Shown piece by piece: positions 34,257 to 44,148 of a stretch of DNA of 64,000 bases. A program made the translations under genes and the position numbers. How positions within the stretch are numbered: position 1 is the first letter of the stretch; every line of letters starts with the position of its first letter. Location of the stretch: assembly GCF_024347475.1 (NCBI RefSeq), contig NZ_AP025487.1, positions 744,001 through 808,000 on the forward strand, in the 5' to 3' direction. The notes under the pieces were generated by a model, which worked only from the letters and a program-made list of their open reading frames with translations, was not told the DNA's origin and ran no database searches. Source of the DNA: Vibrio fortis (lineage in GTDB: Bacteria > Pseudomonadota > Gammaproteobacteria > Enterobacterales > Vibrionaceae).

Positions 34257-35597
34257 ATGATTACAATAAAGAAGGGCTTGGATCTTCCTATTGCAGGAAC
34301 TCCATCCCAGGTGATTAATGATGGTAAGTCCATCACTAAAGTCGCCTTGCTTGGCGAAGAGTACGTTGGTATGCGTCCTACGATGCATGCTCGCGTTGGT
34401 GACGAAGTGAAGAAAGGCCAAGTTCTTTTTGCAGATAAAAAGAACCCAGGTGTTGTATTTACTTCTCCAGCAAGCGGTAAAGTTATTGAAGTGAACCGTG
34501 GTGCTAAGCGTGTTCTTCAATCAGTAGTGATTGAAGTAGCAGGCAATGAGCAAATCACGTTCAATAACTATGAAGCTAACCAACTAGCAGGTCTAGACCG
34601 TGATGCGGTTAAGACTCAGCTTGTTGAGTCTGGCGCATGGACCGCTCTGCGTACTCGTCCGTTCAGCAAGGTTCCAGCTGTTGATTCTGAAACTCAGGCT
34701 ATTTTCGTAACTGCTATGGATACGAACCCTCTAGCTGCTGAGCCAGAATTGATCATTAACGAGCAGTCTGAAGCGTTCGTTGCTGGTTTAGATATTCTTT
34801 CAACTCTAACGAGCGGCAAGGTTTACGTTTGTAAAAAAGGCACTAGCCTACCTCGTTCGTCTCAGTCTAATGTTGAAGAACATGTTTTCGATGGCCCACA
34901 CCCTGCAGGTCTTGCAGGTACGCATATGCATTACCTATATCCGGTAAATGCACAAAACGTAGCGTGGAGCATTAACTATCAAGACGTTATCGCGTTCGGT
35001 AAGCTTTTCCTAACAGGTGAAATTTACACAGATCGCGTTGTTTCTCTGGCTGGTCCAGTAGTAAACAACCCACGTCTAGTTCGTACTCAACTTGGTGCTA
35101 GCCTTGATGAGCTTACGGACAGCGAGTTGATGCCAGGTGAAGTTCGTGTGATCTCTGGTTCAGTACTAACTGGTACTCAAGCAACAGGTCCTCACGCTTA
35201 CCTTGGTCGTTACCATCAACAAGTTTCTGTTCTACGTGAAGGTCGTGATAAAGAGCTGTTTGGCTGGGCTATGCCTGGTAAGAACAAGTTCTCTGTTACT
35301 CGTTCATTCCTTGGTCACCTGTTCAAAGGTCAGTTGTTCAACATGACAACGACAACGAACGGTAGTGATCGCTCAATGGTTCCAATCGGTAACTACGAGC
35401 GCGTAATGCCTCTAGATATGGAACCTACTCTGCTGCTTCGTGATCTATGTGCAGGCGACGTTGATAGTGCTCAAGCACTAGGTGCGCTAGAGCTAGATGA
35501 AGAAGATGTAGCATTGTGTACCTTTGTATGTCCAGGCAAATACGAGTACGGTCAACTACTTCGTGAATGCCTAGATACGATTGAGAAGGAAGGGTAA
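34257..35597 (+). CDS. nqrA: Na+-translocating NADH:quinone reductase subunit A
   Basis: First gene of the operon for the sodium-pumping respiratory complex Na+-NQR. The ATG at 34257 gives [14 protein letters not shown] and 446 residues, the exact form known from V. cholerae; a GTG 12 bases earlier is less likely. NqrA is a peripheral subunit linked to quinone binding. The sequence [18 protein letters not shown] and the end [19 protein letters not shown] are family features. NqrB follows after 5 bases. Confidence 0.98.
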   Translation: MITIKKGLDLPIAGTPSQVINDGKSITKVALLGEEYVGMRPTMHARVGDEVKKGQVLFADKKNPGVVFTSPASGKVIEVNRGAKRVLQSVVIEVAGNEQITFNNYEANQLAGLDRDAVKTQLVESGAWTALRTRPFSKVPAVDSETQAIFVTAMDTNPLAAEPELIINEQSEAFVAGLDILSTLTSGKVYVCKKGTSLPRSSQSNVEEHVFDGPHPAGLAGTHMHYLYPVNAQNVAWSINYQDVIAFGKLFLTGEIYTDRVVSLAGPVVNNPRLVRTQLGASLDELTDSELMPGEVRVISGSVLTGTQATGPHAYLGRYHQQVSVLREGRDKELFGWAMPGKNKFSVTRSFLGHLFKGQLFNMTTTTNGSDRSMVPIGNYERVMPLDMEPTLLLRDLCAGDVDSAQALGALELDEEDVALCTFVCPGKYEYGQLLRECLDTIEKEG

Positions 35598-35602
35598 TTT
35601 TC

Positions 35603-36847
35603 ATGGGCCTTAAAAAGTTTCTTGAAGACATCGAGCATCATTTTGAACCAGGTGGTAAACACGAGAAGTGGTTCGCGCTTTACGAAGCAGCGGCAACTGT
35701 GTTCTACACGCCAGGTCTTATTACAAAGAAGAGCTCGCATGTTCGTGATAGCGTTGACCTAAAACGTATCATGATTATGGTTTGGTTCGCGGTATTCCCA
35801 GCTATGTTCTGGGGTATGTACAACGCGGGTGGCCAAGCTATCGCTGCACTTAACCACATGTACGCAGGCGCTGAACTAGCATCTGTAATCGATGGTAACT
35901 GGCACTACTGGCTGACTCAAATGCTGGGCGCTTCCTTGGGAGCCGATGCAGGTGTTGGCAGTAAAATGCTACTAGGTGCGACTTACTTCCTACCTATCTA
36001 CGCAACGGTATTTATCGTTGGTGGTTTCTGGGAAGTTCTATTCTGTATGGTGCGTAAGCACGAAGTTAACGAAGGTTTCTTTGTAACTTCTATCCTATTC
36101 GCACTTATCGTTCCGCCAACACTACCTCTATGGCAAGCGGCACTAGGTATTACCTTCGGTGTTGTAGTTGCTAAAGAGATCTTCGGTGGTACGGGTCGTA
36201 ACTTCCTTAACCCTGCACTTGCTGGCCGTGCGTTCCTATTCTTTGCATACCCTGCACAGATTTCTGGTGACGTAGTATGGACTGCAGCGGATGGTTTCTC
36301 TGGTGCAACTGCGCTTAGCCAATGGGCTCAAGGCGGCGGTAGCGCTCTAGTGAACACTGTATCTGGTGAAGCAATCACTTGGATGGATGCGTTCATTGGT
36401 AACATCCCAGGTTCTATCGGTGAAGTATCGACTCTAGCACTTATGATTGGTGCTGCGATGATCGTATACATGCGTATAGCTTCATGGCGTATCATTGCTG
36501 GTGTAATGATCGGTATGATCGCTGTGTCTACGCTGTTCAACGTGATCGGTTCTGACACTAATGCAATGTTCAGCATGCCTTGGCACTGGCACCTAGTTCT
36601 AGGTGGCTTCGCATTCGGTATGTTCTTCATGGCAACAGACCCAGTATCAGCATCATTTACAAACAAAGGTAAGTGGTGGTACGGCATCCTAATCGGCGCA
36701 ATGTGTGTAATGATCCGTGTTGTTAACCCGGCATACCCAGAAGGCATGATGCTTGCGATCCTATTCGCAAACCTATTTGCTCCTCTGTTTGACCACGTTG
36801 TAATCGAGAAGAACATTAAGCGGAGACTAGCTCGCTATGGCAAGTAA
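35603..36847 (+). CDS. nqrB: Na+-NQR subunit B
   Basis: Membrane subunit carrying covalently bound FMN and riboflavin and part of the Na+ path. 414 residues with about ten helices. The flavinylation motif SGATALSQW (Thr near residue 235) is intact, making it a target of ApbE, encoded downstream. [20 protein letters not shown] is the conserved segment shared with RnfD. Its end overlaps nqrC by 11 bases. Confidence 0.98.
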   Translation: MGLKKFLEDIEHHFEPGGKHEKWFALYEAAATVFYTPGLITKKSSHVRDSVDLKRIMIMVWFAVFPAMFWGMYNAGGQAIAALNHMYAGAELASVIDGNWHYWLTQMLGASLGADAGVGSKMLLGATYFLPIYATVFIVGGFWEVLFCMVRKHEVNEGFFVTSILFALIVPPTLPLWQAALGITFGVVVAKEIFGGTGRNFLNPALAGRAFLFFAYPAQISGDVVWTAADGFSGATALSQWAQGGGSALVNTVSGEAITWMDAFIGNIPGSIGEVSTLALMIGAAMIVYMRIASWRIIAGVMIGMIAVSTLFNVIGSDTNAMFSMPWHWHLVLGGFAFGMFFMATDPVSASFTNKGKWWYGILIGAMCVMIRVVNPAYPEGMMLAILFANLFAPLFDHVVIEKNIKRRLARYGK

Positions 36848-37604
36848 TAACGATAGCATTAAAAAGACGCTGTTTGTTGTTATCGCATTGAGCCTAGTGT
36901 GCTCAATCATCGTTTCAACAGCTGCAGTTGTTCTTAAACCTAAGCAACAAGCTAACGCAGTTCTTGATCAGCAAACTAAGATCCTAGAAGTTGCAGGCAT
37001 CGACCTAGCAGGCGACATTCCTGCGTTATACGCAGAGAACATCGAACCTCGTCTAGTTGATTTCGCTACTGGTGATTTCGTTGACGGCGATGCAGCTGCA
37101 TACGACCAACGTAAAGCGGCAAAAGATCCAGCTCAGTCTATCAAGCTTTCAGCTGAAGAAGACGTAGCTAAGATCCTTCGTCGTGCTAACACTGGTACGG
37201 TTTACCTAGTTAAATCTGGTGAAGAAACGACTAAAGTTATCATCCCAGTTCACGGTAACGGCCTATGGTCAATGATGTACGCATTCGTTGCGGTAGAGAC
37301 TGATGGCAACACAGTTTCTGGCATCACGTACTACGAGCAAGGTGAAACTCCAGGACTTGGTGGTGAAGTTGAGAACCCAACATGGCGTGCTCAATTCGTT
37401 GGTAAGAAACTATTCGACGAAAACCACAAGCCAGCTATCCAAGTTGTAAAAGGTGGCGCTCCTGAAGGTTCTGAGCACGGTGTTGATGGCCTTTCTGGTG
37501 CAACACTAACTAGCGTTGGTGTTCAACATACATTTGACTTCTGGTTAGGTGAAATGGGCTTTGGTCCGTTCCTAGCAAAAGTTCGTGACGGAGGTCTGAA
37601 CTAA
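36837..37604 (+). CDS. nqrC: Na+-NQR subunit C
   Basis: 255-residue subunit with one N-terminal membrane helix ([20 protein letters not shown]) and an outer FMN-binding domain. The FMN-attachment motif [10 protein letters not shown] (Thr near residue 223) is intact; ApbE attaches the FMN. It overlaps nqrB by 11 bases and nqrD by one base (TAATG), so translation is coupled. Confidence 0.98.
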   Translation: MASNNDSIKKTLFVVIALSLVCSIIVSTAAVVLKPKQQANAVLDQQTKILEVAGIDLAGDIPALYAENIEPRLVDFATGDFVDGDAAAYDQRKAAKDPAQSIKLSAEEDVAKILRRANTGTVYLVKSGEETTKVIIPVHGNGLWSMMYAFVAVETDGNTVSGITYYEQGETPGLGGEVENPTWRAQFVGKKLFDENHKPAIQVVKGGAPEGSEHGVDGLSGATLTSVGVQHTFDFWLGEMGFGPFLAKVRDGGLN

Positions 37605-38236
37605 TGTCTAGTGCAAAAGATATTAAAAAGAGCATCTTAGCGCCAGTATTGGACAACAACCCAATCGCGCTACAGGTTCTTGGTGTGTGTTCTGCTCTTG
37701 CGGTAACCACTAAACTAGAAACAGCATTTGTTATGACTATCGCGGTAATGTTTGTTACTGCTCTGTCTAACTTCTCTGTATCTCTAATCCGTAACCACAT
37801 TCCTAACAGTGTGCGTATCATCGTTCAGATGGCGATCATCGCATCACTAGTAATCGTGGTAGACCAAGTGCTTAAAGCATACCTATACGATATCTCTAAG
37901 CAGCTATCTGTATTCGTAGGCCTAATCATTACTAACTGTATTGTAATGGGTCGTGCTGAAGCATTCGCAATGAAGTCTGAACCAATCCCATCTCTAATCG
38001 ATGGTCTTGGTAACGGTCTTGGTTACGGTTTCGTTCTTATCACTGTAGGTTTCTTCCGTGAGCTACTTGGCTCAGGCAAACTATTTGGTATGGAAGTACT
38101 ACCTCTAGTGAGCAACGGTGGTTGGTATCAGCCAAACGGCTTGATGCTTCTAGCACCTTCTGCATTCTTCCTAATCGGCTTCTTGATTTGGGCGATTCGT
38201 ACGTTCAAGCCAGAGCAAGTAGAAGCGAAGGGGTAA
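37604..38236 (+). CDS. nqrD: Na+-NQR subunit D
   Basis: 210-residue integral membrane subunit with six helices, paired with NqrE in an inverted arrangement around an iron centre. [17 protein letters not shown] and [19 protein letters not shown] are conserved (the cysteines bind the iron-sulfur centre in the known structure). It overlaps nqrC by one base; nqrE follows after 7 bases. Confidence 0.98.
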   Translation: MSSAKDIKKSILAPVLDNNPIALQVLGVCSALAVTTKLETAFVMTIAVMFVTALSNFSVSLIRNHIPNSVRIIVQMAIIASLVIVVDQVLKAYLYDISKQLSVFVGLIITNCIVMGRAEAFAMKSEPIPSLIDGLGNGLGYGFVLITVGFFRELLGSGKLFGMEVLPLVSNGGWYQPNGLMLLAPSAFFLIGFLIWAIRTFKPEQVEAKG

Positions 38237-38243
38237 GGTAGTC

Positions 38244-38840
38244 ATGGAACATTATATTAGTCTGCTAGTTAAATCGATTTTCATCGAAAACATGGCGCTT
38301 TCTTTCTTCCTAGGTATGTGTACATTCCTAGCGGTATCTAAGAAAGTTAAAACTTCTTTTGGTCTTGGTGTTGCGGTAGTTGTAGTACTTACAATCGCTG
38401 TACCTGTAAACAACCTTGTTTACACGCACATTCTAAAAGAGAACGCGCTTGTTGAAGGTGTCGATTTAAGTTTCCTTAACTTCATCGCATTCATCGGTGT
38501 TATCGCGGCACTTGTACAAATCCTAGAGATGGTTCTTGACCGTTTCTTCCCACCTTTGTACAACGCGCTAGGTATCTTCCTACCACTGATCACAGTTAAC
38601 TGTGCAATCTTTGGTGGTGTATCTTTCATGGTAACGCGTGACTACAACTTCGCAGAATCTGTTGTATACGGCTTCGGTTCTGGTGTGGGTTGGATGTTAG
38701 CTATCGTTGCACTTGCGGGTATCCGTGAGAAGATGAAGTACTCTGACGTACCTCCTGGTCTTCGTGGTCTTGGTATCACGTTCATCAGTGTTGGTCTAAT
38801 GGCGTTAGGCTTTATGTCTTTCTCTGGTGTTCAACTGTAG
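38244..38840 (+). CDS. nqrE: Na+-NQR subunit E
   Basis: 198-residue integral membrane subunit, homologous to NqrD but inverted. It contains [19 protein letters not shown] and [16 protein letters not shown], the two cysteine segments. Six predicted helices. Confidence 0.98.
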   Translation: MEHYISLLVKSIFIENMALSFFLGMCTFLAVSKKVKTSFGLGVAVVVVLTIAVPVNNLVYTHILKENALVEGVDLSFLNFIAFIGVIAALVQILEMVLDRFFPPLYNALGIFLPLITVNCAIFGGVSFMVTRDYNFAESVVYGFGSGVGWMLAIVALAGIREKMKYSDVPPGLRGLGITFISVGLMALGFMSFSGVQL

Positions 38841-38869
38841 GGTAAGCACCCAGAAATAAGGAATAACAA

Positions 38870-40096
38870 ATGCAAAGCATTATTCTTGGTGTAGCGATGT
38901 TTACCATCATTGTACTTGCACTGGTTTTGGTGATTCTTTTCGCTAAATCTAAGCTTGTACCTACAGGTGACATCACTATCGCTGTAAACGATGACCCATC
39001 TCTAGCAATCACGACGCAACCGGGCGGTAAACTGCTTGGTGCTCTAGCTGGCGCTGGCGTATTCGTATCTTCTGCTTGTGGTGGCGGTGGCTCTTGTGGT
39101 CAGTGTCGCGTAAAAGTTAAATCAGGCGGTGGCGACATCCTTCCAACTGAGCTTGACCACATTACTAAAGGTGAAGCTCGCGAAGGTGAACGTCTTGCAT
39201 GTCAAGTTGCTATGAAAACTGACATGGATATCGAACTTCCTGAAGAGATCTTCGGTGTGAAGAAGTGGGAATGTGAAGTTATCTCTAACGATAACAAAGC
39301 AACCTTCATCAAAGAGCTTAAACTGCAAATCCCTGATGGCGAATCAGTACCTTTCCGTGCTGGTGGTTACATTCAGATTGAAGCACCTGCTCACCACATC
39401 AAATACTCTGATTTCGATGTACCAGAAGAGTACCGCGAAGACTGGGACAAGTTTAACCTGTTCCGTTACGAGTCTAAGGTTGATGAAGATATCATCCGTG
39501 CATACTCAATGGCTAACTACCCAGAAGAACACGGTATTATTATGCTGAACGTGCGTATCGCTACGCCGCCGCCTAATAATCCTGATGTTGCACCTGGTCA
39601 AATGTCATCGTTCATCTGGTCTCTTAAAGAAGGCGACAAGTGTACTATCTCTGGTCCATTTGGTGAGTTCTTCGCGAAAGACACAGACAACGAAATGGTA
39701 TTCGTTGGTGGTGGTGCTGGTATGGCACCAATGCGTTCACACATCTTCGATCAGCTTAAGCGTCTTAACTCAACTCGTAAGATGTCTTTCTGGTACGGTG
39801 CACGTTCTAAGCGTGAGATGTTCTACGTAGATGACTTCGACGGCCTACAAGCTGAAAACGATAACTTCGTTTGGCACTGTGCTCTGTCTGATCCAATGCC
39901 AGAAGATAACTGGGATGGTTACACAGGCTTCATCCACAACGTACTGTACGAAAACTACCTGAAGGATCATGAAGCTCCTGAAGATTGTGAGTACTACATG
40001 TGTGGTCCACCGATGATGAACGCGGCTGTTATTGGCATGCTGAAAGATCTTGGTGTAGAAGATGAGAACATCCTTCTAGATGACTTCGGTGGTTAA
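38870..40096 (+). CDS. nqrF: Na+-NQR subunit F (NADH oxidizing, 2Fe-2S and FAD)
   Basis: Electron entry subunit: oxidises NADH through FAD and passes electrons to a 2Fe-2S cluster. 408 residues: an N-terminal membrane helix, then a plant-type ferredoxin domain with [10 protein letters not shown] near residues 70-79 and a later Cys in RLACQV, then a ferredoxin-reductase domain with RAYSMANYP (FAD) near 211 and [14 protein letters not shown] (NADH) near 278. It ends at the operon terminator. Confidence 0.98.
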   Translation: MQSIILGVAMFTIIVLALVLVILFAKSKLVPTGDITIAVNDDPSLAITTQPGGKLLGALAGAGVFVSSACGGGGSCGQCRVKVKSGGGDILPTELDHITKGEAREGERLACQVAMKTDMDIELPEEIFGVKKWECEVISNDNKATFIKELKLQIPDGESVPFRAGGYIQIEAPAHHIKYSDFDVPEEYREDWDKFNLFRYESKVDEDIIRAYSMANYPEEHGIIMLNVRIATPPPNNPDVAPGQMSSFIWSLKEGDKCTISGPFGEFFAKDTDNEMVFVGGGAGMAPMRSHIFDQLKRLNSTRKMSFWYGARSKREMFYVDDFDGLQAENDNFVWHCALSDPMPEDNWDGYTGFIHNVLYENYLKDHEAPEDCEYYMCGPPMMNAAVIGMLKDLGVEDENILLDDFGG

Positions 40097-40118
40097 TCCA
40101 CTTAAGTGACTGATATTA

Positions 40119-40151
40119 TGGCTGGCTCTTAGGAGTCAGCCATTTGTTTTT
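40119..40151 (+). terminator. Terminator of the nqr operon
   Basis: Ten-pair stem TGGCTGGCTC / GAGTCAGCCA (one G-U) with loop TTAG, followed by TTTGTTTTT. Confidence 0.88.
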
Positions 40152-40177
40152 CTGAGCGGTGTTCACCATACAACGGC

Positions 40178-40231
40178 TTATATAAGAAAGCATAACGAGT
40201 AAATGTCCGGATATTATTCTTTCTTATATAA
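40178..40231. repeat. Perfect 13-bp inverted repeat upstream of apbE
   Basis: TTATATAAGAAAG (40178-40190) and CTTTCTTATATAA (40219-40231) are exact reverse complements separated by 28 bases. The right arm ends 27 bases before the apbE start. It could form a hairpin in the leader or bind a dimeric regulator. Confidence 0.85.
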
Positions 40232-40258
40232 ATCACTAACAATTATGGGAGTAAGCAA

Positions 40259-41263
40259 GTGAGAATTTGGCTTGTTGCATTAACTTCTCTACTGTTTCTA
40301 GCGGGCTGTGAAAAGCCACGAGAGCAGGTACATTTGAACGGCCCGACCATGGGCACGAGCTACAATATTAAGTACATCAATAGTGATGAGTTTCTAGCGT
40401 CGGATAAGGTACACGCAGAGATCGATCGTCTACTTGAAGAAGTGAACGATCAAATGTCTACTTACCGTAAAGATTCAGAACTAAGCCGCTTCAACCAGTA
40501 TGAAGGCGGTGATGCGTTTGAGGTATCTGAACAAACCGCATTGGTTGTGAAAGAAGCGATTCGTTTGAACGGTCTAACTGAAGGTGCATTGGATGTAACG
40601 GTAGGGCCGTTGGTTAACCTTTGGGGTTTTGGTCCTGAAGCCCGCCCGGAAGTGGTTCCAACGGATGAAGAGTTAGCAGCACGTAAACAAAAAATTGGTA
40701 TCCACCACCTTAGCGTAGAAGGTAACAAGCTAACCAAAGACCTCCCTAAGCTATACGTTGACCTATCAACGATTGCTAAAGGCTGGGGTGTAGATGTTCT
40801 GGCTGATTACCTAGACTCTATTGGTATTCACAACTACATGGTTGAAGTAGGTGGTGAAATTCGTCTTAAAGGCCTAAACCGTGAAAATGTGGGCTGGCGT
40901 ATCGCGATTGAAAAGCCAAGCGTTGAAGAGCGTACCATTCAAGAGATCATTGAGCCGGGTGATATGGCTATTGCCACATCGGGTGATTACAGAAACTATT
41001 TTGAGCGTGATGGTGTTCGTTACTCGCACATTATCAACCCAGAAACCGGTAAACCTATTCATCATAAAGTGGTGTCAGTGACCGTATTAGACCCGTCTTC
41101 AATGACTGCAGATGGCTTATCTACTGGCCTTATGGTCTTAGGTGAGGTAAAAGGTATGGAAATCGCGAATCAGCATAATATCCCAGCATTTATGGTGGTT
41201 AAAACAGCCGATGGCTTTAAAGAGATCGCTTCTGAAGCGTTCAAGCCATACTTAAAGAAATAA
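40259..41263 (+). CDS. apbE: FAD:protein FMN transferase (flavin transferase)
   Basis: Attaches FMN to threonines of NqrB and NqrC using FAD as donor, with Mg2+. 334-residue lipoprotein; GTG start at 40259 with GGGAG ahead, signal ending in LFLAGC. GPTMGTSYNIKY, VDLSTIAKGWGVDVLADYL and the SHIINPETGKP segment are typical of ApbE. It is placed directly after its targets and 15 bases before nqrM, so the three together mature the sodium pump. Confidence 0.97.
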   Translation: MRIWLVALTSLLFLAGCEKPREQVHLNGPTMGTSYNIKYINSDEFLASDKVHAEIDRLLEEVNDQMSTYRKDSELSRFNQYEGGDAFEVSEQTALVVKEAIRLNGLTEGALDVTVGPLVNLWGFGPEARPEVVPTDEELAARKQKIGIHHLSVEGNKLTKDLPKLYVDLSTIAKGWGVDVLADYLDSIGIHNYMVEVGGEIRLKGLNRENVGWRIAIEKPSVEERTIQEIIEPGDMAIATSGDYRNYFERDGVRYSHIINPETGKPIHHKVVSVTVLDPSSMTADGLSTGLMVLGEVKGMEIANQHNIPAFMVVKTADGFKEIASEAFKPYLKK

Positions 41264-41278
41264 GGTAGCGAGAGCAAT

Positions 41279-41533
41279 ATGAATACATTTATTATTACAT
41301 TTGGCGTTTTTCTAGCCGTTATCGCAGCAATGTCGATTGGTTACATCATCCAGAAGAAGGTAGTAAAAGGTAGCTGTGGCGGCCTTGGTGCTGTTGGTAT
41401 CGATAAGGTATGTAACTGTCCTGAACCTTGTGATGCACGTAAGAAGCGTGAAGCTCGTGAAGCTTACCGTGCTGAGAAGTTAGCTGAACGTGATGAGAAG
41501 CTAGCAGCGTGGGAAAAAGACCGTATCGCTTAA
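41279..41533 (+). CDS. nqrM: Na+-NQR maturation protein NqrM
   Basis: 84 residues: an N-terminal membrane helix (TFIITFGVFLAVIAAMSIGY), then a cysteine cluster, SCGGLG...CNCPEPC, with four conserved Cys, then a basic/acidic helical tail. NqrM is thought to deliver or insert the iron centre in NqrD/NqrE. It is co-transcribed with apbE. Confidence 0.95.
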   Translation: MNTFIITFGVFLAVIAAMSIGYIIQKKVVKGSCGGLGAVGIDKVCNCPEPCDARKKREAREAYRAEKLAERDEKLAAWEKDRIA

Positions 41534-41554
41534 TCAGATTCTTCTGATAAAAGA

Positions 41555-41589
41555 AAAGCTCAAGGGAAACCTTGAGCTTTTTTGTTTTT
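41555..41589 (+). terminator. Terminator of apbE-nqrM
   Basis: Ten-pair stem AAAGCTCAAG / CTTGAGCTTT (41555-41564 with 41571-41580), followed by TTTGTTTTT. It lies between converging genes and could serve both. Confidence 0.9.
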
Positions 41590-41641
41590 GCGTGGCTGTT
41601 GCTACTGTCTGGTTAATATATTGCCACGATGGAAAGAGCCA

Positions 41642-42883
41642 CTAAGCATTAATGAGTTCTTGGTTGTGTCTTTCGAATACAAGTTGATTTCGACCTTGCT
41701 CTTTTGCTCGGTATAACAGTTCATCTGCCGCTTTAATCTGACTATCTAGGTCGGATTCAATGTTGGTGACGCCAATACTCATGGTCACGTTAATTTGCTG
41801 ATCGTCATGAGTAATGGTCTGCTGTTCAATCGCAATTCTCATTTTTTCTAAGCGTACAACGAAGTCTCTATATGAGCCACAGGCTTGGATGCAGAACTCT
41901 TCGCCGCCAAATCGTACAGCGACATCGTCTTTGAAGAACGACTTGATGGTCTGCCCTACAGCAATCAGTACCGCGTCGCCGCCGTCGTGACCATAGGTAT
42001 CATTGACCTTTTTAAAGAAGTCGATATCCATCATCGCTATGTTTCGCTTTTCACAACCCTTACATGTTTGATTAAACAAGAATCGGCGGTTCCATAACCC
42101 AGTAAGCGCGTCTTCATTAGCGTGACGGAACAGTTCATTGTTCGCTTCTTTCATGTCCAGTAGTTGGTGAATACGACAGAAGAACTCTTCTTGATTGAAT
42201 GGCTTATAAAGAAAGTCGTTAGCGCCCGCTTTTAGGAACTGAGCGGTTAGCGTCCGATCATCGCTGGCTGATAGCCCTAAGATAGCCAGATCGTTGCGTG
42301 TATAATGCTGGCGAATCTCTCGAATCATAGTGATGCCGTCTTTGTTTGGCATGTCATGATCGGTGACGATAAACGTAATATCAGGATCGTTGTGTAACAG
42401 GGCTAGTCCTTGTTCTCCATCGACAGCTTGAACGGTCTGAATGTATTGGTGCTCTAGGAGTTGCACAATGTAACGACGTACGACCGAAGAGTCATCGACA
42501 ACCAATGCTTTGTGATTTTTGTTGTTGGTAATACGTTGAATCAAAGGCAGCAAATACGTCACTGACGCCATGCTGTCTTTCAGAATGTAATCAATCACAC
42601 CTTTAGCAAGCACTTGTTCACGCAAAGCGTCGCTGAACATTGCCGTCAGTACGATGATTTTTTGTTGGTAACCAAGAACCAAGTCAACAATTTCACCGTC
42701 CTGTCCATCCGGCAGGCAGTAGTCTAACACCGCGCACAGAAAGTCCGTTTCTTGTTCGAGTATCTCTTTAGCCTGTTGCACAGACTCGGCCAGCGTGACT
42801 GCATAACCGGCGTTAGTGAGTTGTTGATGAAGGTAGTTTCTAAAGGCTCGACTGTCTTCAACGACTAGTATTTTTTCAGTCAA
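41642..42883 (-). CDS. Dual-receiver response regulator with GGDEF domain (putative diguanylate cyclase)
   Basis: 413 residues: REC1 at 1-115 (VVEDS; acceptor Asp in VLDYCLPDG), REC2 at about 127-240 (VVDDSS; acceptor Asp in VTDHDMP; YKPF), and a GGDEF domain from about 260 (DALTGLWNRRF, DIDFFKKVNDTYGHDGGD, RFGGEEF near 322). The active-site signature is intact, so c-di-GMP synthesis is expected. The inhibitory RxxD site is not seen before GGEEF (the stretch reads FFKDDVAV). No partner histidine kinase is adjacent. Confidence 0.93.
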   Translation of the reverse strand: MTEKILVVEDSRAFRNYLHQQLTNAGYAVTLAESVQQAKEILEQETDFLCAVLDYCLPDGQDGEIVDLVLGYQQKIIVLTAMFSDALREQVLAKGVIDYILKDSMASVTYLLPLIQRITNNKNHKALVVDDSSVVRRYIVQLLEHQYIQTVQAVDGEQGLALLHNDPDITFIVTDHDMPNKDGITMIREIRQHYTRNDLAILGLSASDDRTLTAQFLKAGANDFLYKPFNQEEFFCRIHQLLDMKEANNELFRHANEDALTGLWNRRFLFNQTCKGCEKRNIAMMDIDFFKKVNDTYGHDGGDAVLIAVGQTIKSFFKDDVAVRFGGEEFCIQACGSYRDFVVRLEKMRIAIEQQTITHDDQQINVTMSIGVTNIESDLDSQIKAADELLYRAKEQGRNQLVFERHNQELINA

Positions 42884-43002
42884 AAGCGTTCCCTACTTAT
42901 CGAGTAAATACTTTTTAACCATATTACCAGAAGTGTTAACAAGTCTCTAAGCGAAAGATGACTTATTCAATGATCGCTTTGTTCTCGGAGAATAAATGAT
43001 TA

Positions 43003-43022
43003 TACTGTTTATTAATACAGTG
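43003..43022 (+). promoter_or_regulatory. LexA (SOS) box of dinB
   Basis: TACTG-N10-CAGTG with an all-A/T spacer, 19 bases before the dinB start. It matches the consensus LexA operator. Confidence 0.92.
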
Positions 43023-43041
43023 TTTGGCGAGTGTTTTGGTC

Positions 43042-44118
43042 ATGTGTGGTTCTGATAAAGAGAGAGTTCGGAAAATAATCCATGTTGATATGGACTGTTT
43101 CTACGCAGCTGTCGAAATGCGTGATAACCCATCTTATCGAAATCGCCCTTTGGCTGTCGGAGGGCACGAGAAGCAACGTGGTGTGCTCAGTACTTGTAAT
43201 TATGAGGCGCGTAAGTTTGGTATTCGTTCGGCGATGCCAACGGCTAAGGCGCTGCAATTGTGTCCAAGCTTGCTCGTGGTGCCAGGTCGAATGCAGGTAT
43301 ACAAAGATATCTCGAAACAGATTCGAGCTATCTTTTTACGCTACACATCCTTGATTGAGCCATTGTCTCTCGATGAAGCCTTTCTTGATGTGACTGATTC
43401 CGAGCAGTGTCATGGCTCGGCCACCCTTATTGCAGAGGCTATCCGCCGCGATATCTGGAATGAACTACAGCTAACGGCATCCGCTGGTGTTGCTCCGATT
43501 AAGTTCTTGGCTAAGGTTGCATCGGATATGAATAAGCCTAATGGGCAGTTTGTGATCCCACCTCAAGATGTTCAAAGCGTGATAGATGAGTTGCCACTGG
43601 AGAAGATTCCTGGCGTTGGTAAGGTAAGTATCGAGAAGCTACATCAAGCGGGTTTTTATACCTGCAAGGATATTAAAGAAGCCGATTACCGCGCACTGCT
43701 GACTCAGTTTGGCCGACAAGGGGCATCCCTTTGGAAAAGAAGCCATGGTATTGATGAGCGTGAAGTGGTGGTCGAGCGAGAGAGAAAGTCCGTGGGGGTA
43801 GAGCGTACCTTCACTGAAAACATCTCGACTTACCAAGAGTGCTGGAAGGTAATTGAAGAGCGCTTATTCCCAGAATTGGAAGCAAGACTTGAGAAAGCGA
43901 GCCCGACGAAGTCCATCACCAAACAAGGCATTAAACTCAAGTTTGCAGATTTCCAGCAGACAACCATTGAACACATTCATATGTCGTTAGATTTAGAGCA
44001 CTTCAAAGAGCTGTTGAGTGAGATCTTAAAGCGTCAGCAAGGGCGTGAGATTCGTTTGCTTGGGTTGAGCGTGATGTTGCAACCTAAAGATCAGATGCGC
44101 CAATTAAGCTTCTTCTAA
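43042..44118 (+). CDS. dinB: DNA polymerase IV (DinB)
   Basis: Y-family translesion polymerase induced by DNA damage. The ATG at 43042 gives 358 residues and places the catalytic VDMDCFYAAVE near residue 15, as in the family; earlier starts fall inside the LexA box. The second acidic pair is in LSLDEAFLDVT near 107, and GVGKVSIEKLHQAG near 188 is the helix-hairpin-helix thumb. The C-terminus, ending in QLSFF, is a beta-clamp-binding motif. The LexA box upstream shows SOS control. A hairpin (44108-44129) straddles the stop codon. Confidence 0.96.
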   Translation: MCGSDKERVRKIIHVDMDCFYAAVEMRDNPSYRNRPLAVGGHEKQRGVLSTCNYEARKFGIRSAMPTAKALQLCPSLLVVPGRMQVYKDISKQIRAIFLRYTSLIEPLSLDEAFLDVTDSEQCHGSATLIAEAIRRDIWNELQLTASAGVAPIKFLAKVASDMNKPNGQFVIPPQDVQSVIDELPLEKIPGVGKVSIEKLHQAGFYTCKDIKEADYRALLTQFGRQGASLWKRSHGIDEREVVVERERKSVGVERTFTENISTYQECWKVIEERLFPELEARLEKASPTKSITKQGIKLKFADFQQTTIEHIHMSLDLEHFKELLSEILKRQQGREIRLLGLSVMLQPKDQMRQLSFF

Positions 44119-44148
44119 TCAGAAGAAGCCCAGTTGCGTCTATTGTTG

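Noticed and set aside
36328..36816. 162-codon minus-strand frame inside nqrB
   Set aside because: Antisense to a well-conserved membrane gene; the composition is a mirror of nqrB codon bias. Shadow frame.
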